Below, piece after piece: positions 57,144 through 64,000 of a DNA stretch of 64,000 bases. This DNA comes from Adiantum capillus-veneris (lineage: Eukaryota; Streptophyta; Polypodiopsida; Polypodiales; Pteridaceae). The DNA lies in contig CM043960.1 in NCBI GenBank assembly GCA_014529385.2, positions 22,561,719 through 22,625,718 of the forward strand, given 5' to 3'. A program made the position numbers and the translations under genes. The notes beneath the pieces were generated by a model. It saw nothing but the letters and a program-made list of their open reading frames with translations. It was not told the DNA's origin and ran no database searches. The number at the start of each line of letters is the position of its first letter. Position 1 is the first letter of the stretch.

Positions 57144-58790
57144 ATGCATCTGCGCTCTAGTCGTGTGCTAGAGGCTGAGCAACTAGCAAGCACTTCGACT
57201 TACGCGGGTTCCCAATACCCACCTACCTTAGGTTCCGGGCCCTCGGCGGGGACCCAAGGTAGTACAACCCAAGACCCAAACATAGCAGCTAGTGACTCTT
57301 CATCTGACTATGATATTATGGAAGGGAATCCTACACCAAACCCCGAGAAGTAAACAAAAACGTACCTATCTAGGCCCCACAGCCTAGATCTAGTGTGTTT
57401 ATTCGCTTTACAGAAACCTTTAGTAGAGCTACTCGCTATGGACCTGCGGGGCTAGTGAAGTTAACGAAGGTGAGGGAGAGGTAGATTTGACTTTGGTATC
57501 TCTATACTCCCCAAGAGTGTCCACATCAATATCCTGCCCTCTGCTTTCATGGAAAACCCTACAAAGCAATCACTCCCCGAAGTTCTACTACCCGATGGTA
57601 GGAGTCTTACAGAGGTGCAAGAAGTTGAGCGCTATATGCAAACTGCTAGGGAGAGGGAAATCGAGAGTTTCCTAGAACAACACTGAGCCATGAAGGGAAA
57701 GACCCCTGGGACAACATGCATATCAATCGAGCAATCGAGTGCTCCTGAGTTAGTAGCAATGTGGGTCAAACTCTGGGGAACAACAATGCTTCCACCTCAA
57801 GGGAAAACTCTAGTACACCGAGCCTAGAAGTGTTATTTCTCAATGAAATTTGAGAATATGACCTACAAACTGAAACCTTGACTAACCTGTACACGGGTTA
57901 CACATACCATATAGGTTGGTTAGAAGTTGTACAATCTACTTCTAGCGCCACAAGTCCAGAGGAGCGGCAACAGATGGTCTGCAATGTCATCCATAGCATC
58001 ATCCAATCGGAGAGGCAAAACCGAGGGATTAACATTCCTTCAACACGCCTTATGTGATTCTTGAATACGGGCAAGGCCAGACAACCGACACTATCACAGA
58101 TGGAAACTCTTTCAGTGAGTCCAATGGACCCTTCATATATTGTGTCGCCTGGAGTTTGGTACAGTCTGAACCCACAAGTAGTAGTTTTACTTTCCAAATC
58201 TAGCTTATCTTTCCCTTGATGACACCACGGCTACCATGCCTACCCCAATGATGAGCATGCCAAGAAACAGGCCATGGACCTTATTTGTTAGTAAAGCAGC
58301 GCTACATGGTAGCTTAATGCCTGCAACAATACCTACAAGTGTGTACCAATCGTATACACCTATGGATCCCCGTACTCATGTAGCCCCTACCCCTCCCATT
58401 GTTTCAACAATCTATGCTCCACAACCACAACACCCAAGCTCTTGTTTCAATGGGACCATACCGGCTAGCATTAACATGTCACATTTGATGTTTGCTATGC
58501 CTAGGGCCACACATATGAACTTTGGGCCACCACATGGCACAACACCGTGCCAAACTTGGAACCCAAGGGCTTCCTATGCACCAAGCCCAATGCCAATACC
58601 TACTCCACATGTAGTCTCTGGAGCGCCTTCACCCACGGTGCCTGCTCACTTAGGTGACTTGGCAACATTTGCTCAAGCTATCAATCGATCTATTGCTGAG
58701 AATATGCATAACACGCCTGATAGAGAGCCTAGAAGTAAGGTAGTACAAATAGCCAAGCTCACACAAAAATTTAGTGGAGACGGGGTGTGA
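57144..58790 (+). pseudogene. N-terminal part of gag (element B)
   Basis: ATG at 57144 (MHLRSSRVLEAE). Several frames follow, then an open 184-codon piece (58236-58790), Pro/Met/Thr-rich, containing HMNFGPPHGTTPC and KLTQKFSGDG, matching 12566-13834 and the start of the gag core in element A. No known domain in the first 350 residues. Confidence 0.7.
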
Positions 58791-59597
58791 GAAAGCATAT
58801 CGAAGTGTTTGAAAAAATATGAAATTCTCTAGGAGAACACAATGACCTGTATAAGAGTAATGCTTTAAGCCTAACCTTAAGTGGGAAGGCTTGGGATTGG
58901 TATAGAACTGTAAGGGTGGAAGAAAAAACAATTTACCCTACTCTTAGGAGATTGTTCTTGAAAGAATACATACAAGAGGGAGTGCTTTGGGGTGTAGCCT
59001 CTCAACTCCAGAAAGCCCAATGAGAGGAAGGACAATCGGTGAGAGACTTTATTAGTTACTTGAAGCATTTGAATTCTCGTTGTAATTCGAATGAGCTCTT
59101 CAATAATAAATCAATTGCTTGATAGATTCATTAGGGGATTACGACATGAGGATATCTACAATGGCCTAGTCATTAGAGGTATCACCACTTGGGAAGCAAC
59201 ACCACCAATGCGATTTAATTGGAAGATAATTTATTGATTCAAGAAGAAAGAGTGTCTGTTGAGCCTAAATCTACTAGCTCGCAAGCATCGGGGCATCAGC
59301 CAATGACCCTAAGGCCTAATGCTAAGGAGCCAAAGATAGCTGAGATGACTTTAGCAGATCTCACCAAGGCCATTCAAGAGACAATTGTGCTCCACAAAAC
59401 AATCATATGTATCCAAGAAGGGAGCAACAATGGTGCTCAATATGTTATGGTCCGCATATTACCAGTGAATGCCCTACTTTTAGAGTAAAACTCAATGGGA
59501 ATTGCAATGCCTGTGGGAGGTATGGTCATCAAGCTAAGGATTGCATAGTATTTAAGCGTGAGATGGCCAATAGACCAACCTTAACATGGACAGACAC
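58791..59597 (+). pseudogene. Gag core and first zinc-knuckle pair (element B)
   Basis: Capsid-like segments (LTLSGKGWDWY-like, FLKEYIQEGVLWGVASQLQ) occur across frameshifts, then two knuckles: CSICYGPHITSEC and CNACGRYGHQAKDC (59433-59550). The frame is then interrupted by element E at 59603. Confidence 0.75.
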
Positions 59598-59602
59598 ACC
59601 TC

Positions 59603-59946
<344 letters not shown>

Positions 59947-59948
59947 CA

Positions 59949-59960
59949 TGGTATCAGAGC
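59949..59960 (+). other. primer-binding site, initiator tRNA-Met (element E)
   Basis: TGGTATCAGAGC two bases after the LTR. Confidence 0.9.
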
Positions 59961-60167
59961 TTAGCGCTGGCAGGCAGACATGCCGCCTCTCACAATATTG
60001 TTGTTTTGCGGCGTCTAGGCGCAACAAATCTGGCAGCATATCAAAAGGCTTAGTGGAGGATCCCAGGCGGGCAAGAGCAGTTAGCATATCAAAAAACTGC
60101 ATAGACAGTGCATCTTGGAACTTCATCCGATAGCAAGGTGTTTTCTTCCCCATAGCGTCTCAGAACG

Positions 60168-60818
60168 TTGTTCGTTCGACAGTGTGCCAAGCACGTGCCT
60201 GCGGGCATCTCAAAACGTGTTGCAGAGGTGGTTGAAGGCGCAGGTCACAGAGCCGGCATTGATCTGCTCATTGGTTTCCAGGAGTCGATTGTTTGCACAC
60301 TACAGACTCATCATTTTTTAAAGGTTTTGATTACAAATCTCCTATTGAAGCTAGGGTTCACACAAATGGCCACGATTTTCTTGCATATCAAAAGCGTTGT
60401 CGACAGTTGGACGTTATTCAAGAGAGTGGGCAGTCACACAAAGCGAGTGTTTCTTCGGTCTTTCATCGGCAAAGGCAAAATTTTCAGCCTTCTGAGTTTG
60501 ATATCACCAAATCGATCCACATTCTTCTATGATGCATTTCTCAATAAGGAGTTTATCAAAACGTTGCAGTTCATTGCACTCACACAACTGATTGAAGATA
60601 TTGCTATGTCTACAAGATGCAACTACAAACTGCCTTCAAAGAAAATTTTCTTCGAGCACTTGGTCCATCGCCAACACAACGTACAAAAAGTATTTTTCCC
60701 TGTTAAGTGTCATGGGTTTATTTCAAATTTGGTATGTTGTCAACATCAATTTCAAAGCCTTGTTTTAGCCTCTCAGTTGTCGGTTACTGTCATGCTAAAA
60801 ACTTTGTACGGGTTATAA
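60168..60818 (+). CDS. unrecognised 216-codon open frame inside element E
   Basis: Longest frame in the internal region, from ATG 60168 to a TAA. It is Phe/Leu/His-rich with no retroelement domain, zinc motif or signal I recognise. A second, more hydrophilic frame overlaps at 60293-60532. With no homology evidence it may be non-coding or a captured fragment. Confidence 0.2.
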   Translation: MFVRQCAKHVPAGISKRVAEVVEGAGHRAGIDLLIGFQESIVCTLQTHHFLKVLITNLLLKLGFTQMATIFLHIKSVVDSWTLFKRVGSHTKRVFLRSFIGKGKIFSLLSLISPNRSTFFYDAFLNKEFIKTLQFIALTQLIEDIAMSTRCNYKLPSKKIFFEHLVHRQHNVQKVFFPVKCHGFISNLVCCQHQFQSLVLASQLSVTVMLKTLYGL

Positions 60819-60936
60819 ACACTGCCACAACATAAAAAGTGGTAAGACCACCCTTTGTTGTTTGGTTGAGTTCTGGTATGTCTGACGTTGATGGTTGTTT
60901 GAGGGAAGTGCACACACACACCTATGTTATTGTCAA

Positions 60937-60963
60937 GGGGGGGGGGGGGGGGGGGGGGGGGGG
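60937..60963. repeat. poly(G) tract, 27 bp, inside element E
   Basis: Uninterrupted run of 27 G. Confidence 0.95.
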
Positions 60964-61036
60964 CTTCTACTCATGGTTTCAGGTGATTGGACTCTACCAT
61001 GGTCTGTATCAAGTCCATAGTCAGTGGTTTGGGCTT

Positions 61037-61048
61037 GAGGGGGGGGGT
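61037..61048 (+). other. polypurine tract of element E
   Basis: GAGGGGGGGGGT directly before TGTTGGG of the 3' LTR; primes plus-strand synthesis in LTR elements. Confidence 0.75.
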
Positions 61049-61406
<358 letters not shown>

Positions 61407-61411
61407 ACCTC

Positions 61412-62092
61412 AAGTGCTTGCATCATGCCGGCCCCGAGAACACTTGGTCCCTAGGGCCCAAAATGTTGTTCAAACAACACCCTTTACCACCTCCAGTGCT
61501 AGGACCGCAACCACCACATCCAAGAATCACGTCTATGAATCAAGTGGGTTGTGAGTCATATATTGCTTGTTTGGAAGGCTGTGAGGAAGATATAGACCCT
61601 AATATTGCCTATGGGATTGATGGGCTTGAAGAACGTCCACAATACTACATGGAGGACTATTGGGGACAAGTCAAACCTGTCTATCAAGTAGCTGCTCTTG
61701 CTGCAAGAGGCCAAAATATCAATTACACTGCCAAGAGACCACCTCTTCAATGCTATGAGTGTGGAGCTCCACATTGTGTGGCTGAGTGTCCTATTAGGCT
61801 ACAAAAGAACACCACACTAAAGCAAACCAATCAAGCGAGCACGTCTACAATGCCGATACTCATGTGTAATCGATGTGGCATAGATCATTTGATTGCCCAA
61901 TGTTCGAATAATCCAAATGCATCCAAGATCACTCCATTAAACTTGTTTGAGGTTACCAAGGAGCCATCACAAAGTACACATGTGGTACTAGTAAATGTAC
62001 TCACACGATCGATGCTCCAAAAACAAAATTATATTCTTGAAGAAAGAGACATGGCATCAATTGCCCAATCTCAAAAGAAGAAGAAAACATGA
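61412..62092 (+). pseudogene. Gag C-terminal part with second zinc-knuckle pair (element B)
   Basis: Continues after element E. One open frame from 61418: VPRAQNVVQTT-like Pro-rich region (in another frame), then CYECGAPHCVAEC and CNRCGIDHLIAQC (about 61755-61910), both CX2CX3HX4C. Ends at a stop at 62090. Confidence 0.75.
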
Positions 62093-62929
62093 AGGAAGAG
62101 ATCACAAAAAGGAGCGAAGTCAGACCCCAGTTCAAAGACCAACATAGGGACTTGTGACGACCTCGTATATATGAACGACGCTAAAGAGGATTCTGATTCA
62201 GGTGAAACCATGGAGACCAAAATGACCACTAAGAAAGAAACCAACAAGGAAGATCATCATGAGCCACAATGGCTAGGACCCAAGAAGAAGATAGGAACTT
62301 ACCCAAACCCTACAGAGGAGATCAAGAGAGTCAAGCAATTAAGGAGTTTGGTAGAAGATACCCAAAGGGATCTAGAGCCAGCACCTATGCAGATCCAAAT
62401 TACAAAAACATTGTTCCCTACACAACAACAACCTCACAAAGTCCATAGACCCCTAGCCATACCTAATGTCATCCAAGAAGAAAATGACTTAAATTCATGG
62501 GAAAGTGGGCGTACTCACTTCTTGTTGGAAAGAACGTTTATAGAGGGACTACCTGACCCTATGGAAGAAATGGAGATTCCATCTTCCTCACGTCAAGGGA
62601 CTAAGGCCCAAAAGGTGCCGTTAAAAATTGCCAAATTGATGGATTTCATGGCTTCAGAAGTTAGAACCACCATCATGTCCAAACTGTATGGAGATCCTAA
62701 GCTATTCTTAGCTCTTCGAGCTTTCCTCAATGGAGAACTGAAGGTTGGGCTACCACAATTTGCACAGACGGATGGAACTAGGGAGATGCCAATAGAGGAG
62801 GAACACTTAGATCCACAACCCAACCTAGATGAGAACCCCGTTGTAGAAATACTTGTTAACAATTTGGGACAATACTTTGAGGGTATGAATCCAATGCAAC
62901 CATATCAATCACTACCAAGGGATTAATTG
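62093..62929 (+). pseudogene. Gag-pol spacer (element B)
   Basis: Open for 251 codons (62171-62926), highly charged, with KLMDFMASEVRTTIMSKLYG before the protease. Same arrangement as 9901-10774 in element A. Confidence 0.65.
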
Positions 62930-63235
62930 TGAAGGGAATCCTTGATGGTGGCACTGGGGTTAGCATTGTGACTAAAAATTGATGGGAAACTATGGGAAGA
63001 CCTCACCTTGGGACCACAACCATAGTAATAAAGATGGCCAATGGGTCTATTGTTAAACCTATTGGGATTCTAGAAGATCTCAAGTTCAAGGTCTTTGGAC
63101 ATAAAATAAGAAACACCTTTATTGTTATGGATTTCTACAAGCACACTATGGCATCTGAGATGATCTTAGGACGTCCTTTCATGAGGGAAGCAAAAATGGT
63201 GCATGACTGGTCTAAAAACCATGGCTACTTGTAGT
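62930..63235 (+). pseudogene. Retropepsin of element B
   Basis: GILDGGTGVSIVTKN (active site D-G-G, as in the plant non-chromovirus proteases), a TGA, then MGRPHLGTTTIVIKMANGS, KPIGILEDLKFKVFG and SEMILGRPFM (ILG motif). Apart from the TGA at 62981 the domain looks complete and keeps the catalytic Asp lost in element A. Confidence 0.8.
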
Positions 63236-64000
63236 TCCAAGATTCAGTCATTCGAGTGGATCTTGTAATGATCGAGCACATCCTCTAGGAAACAGGTTTA
63301 TAATTGACCATAGATCTGACACCACAGTCCACTCGGCCCCATTGCAGTATTTTTACACATGTAAAATGGACACTGATGTTGGGGAAGATTCTCCTTATAT
63401 GGATGTTCTACCTGGGATGAGTGAGTCGGACAATGTGGATTGGGTCCACTTAGCAGCAACCATAGACACTTGGAGAAACAAGGGGACAACCTGGGTAACA
63501 TCTGAGGGGGATGAAATGCCACCACTCGTACCCTTAAATATGCTAGAAGCAAATGCATATAGCTTCTGCTGACCTACAAGATGAAGGTTTGACTAGCATT
63601 GGAACCAGTAGCGTCTCACAAGACTATAGCCCACACGATTTGGTGTCAGAATCATCAATTGAAATTGACTCTGAGGACGAATAATCTGAGTTAAATCTTA
63701 GTGCAAATGTGGGGACAAACCATTCAGGGCCCAATGGTACCCTAGATGACAATCTATCCAAGGGAGTAGAAGACACAAGTAGCGATTCATCTAGTGACTC
63801 TCACTAGAGATCAACCGTAATCAAAAATTAGACAAGAAGAGTAAGAGATATAAGAGACGACGTTATCAAGTAAATGTGCATGCTAGAATAAATGAAAAGA
63901 AATCTACCGCAGAATGGCTTAATTATATAGGGGCATGTGATGCTCATCAAAATTTGGTAGATAATTGGGGAGAATATCTTCAAAGCGTTATGTGGTGTAG
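63236..64000 (+). pseudogene. Protease-RT linker (element B), cut by the window edge
   Basis: Pieces with FQDSVIRVDLV, YMDVLPGMSESDNVDWVHLA and an Asp/Ser-rich region match 8840-9600 of element A. RT is expected just beyond the window. Confidence 0.65.

Overview
The window looks like a repeat-rich, gene-poor stretch of a land-plant nuclear genome. Evidence for a plant: LTR-retrotransposon primer-binding sites that pair with initiator tRNA-Met and with plant tRNA-Asp, plant-type Ty1/copia and Ty3/gypsy polyproteins, a LINE with a zf-RVT-like C-terminus, and pseudogenes of a plant PP7-type Ser/Thr phosphatase and of cytosolic ribosomal protein eL24. Very long (GA)n/(CT)n and poly(G/C) tracts are abundant. 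I cannot name the species; a fern, lycophyte or other large-genome plant is only a guess. I see no intact host protein-coding gene, tRNA, rRNA or CRISPR array.

Layout. 1.5-15.3 kb: a decayed Ty3/gypsy element (element A, minus strand) with gag carrying zinc knuckles, retropepsin, RT, RNase H, integrase and then, unusually, a second retropepsin-like domain with a W(V/I)PK-repeat tail. A piece of an unrelated LTR (family C) interrupts its 3' part. 15.3-18.6 kb: tandem repeats, poly(C), a Ty1/copia RNase H fragment and a 148-bp hairpin. 18.5-22.1 kb: a possible TIR transposon end abutting an inverted copy of a composite repeat that contains PP7 sequence. 22.1-27 kb: gypsy element D, integrase deleted, with a 3' LTR start. 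28.9-29.5 kb: a solo LTR of the A/B family with a perfect 5-bp target-site duplication. 31.1-35.1 kb: a Ty1/copia element truncated before RNase H. 36.4-38.8 kb: another TIR-like end, a PP7 fragment, a 125-bp (GA)n and an eL24 pseudogene. 40.2-48.2 kb: a second copy of that composite, interrupted by two LINEs: a 5'-truncated plant-type LINE with a 17-bp TSD, and a near-full-length 4.6-kb LINE sitting in the (GA)n tract. 48.2-55.5 kb: gypsy element C, with its integrase core deleted and 5' LTR truncated. 55.9-64.0 kb: element B, a relative of A on the plus strand running off the right edge, with a 1.8-kb non-autonomous LTR element (E, TSD ACCTC) nested in its gag.

The coding regions do not work together as a host pathway. 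They are nested mobile-element generations plus transduced or retrocopied host fragments. Two themes recur: (GA)n microsatellites lie at almost every module junction in 37-48 kb, and microsatellites are carried inside the LTRs themselves. The observations most worth follow-up are the post-integrase retropepsin-like domain of element A, the duplicated PP7-(GA)n-eL24 composite that gives an empty site for the LINE, and the shared inverted terminus that breaks two PP7 copies at the same nucleotide.
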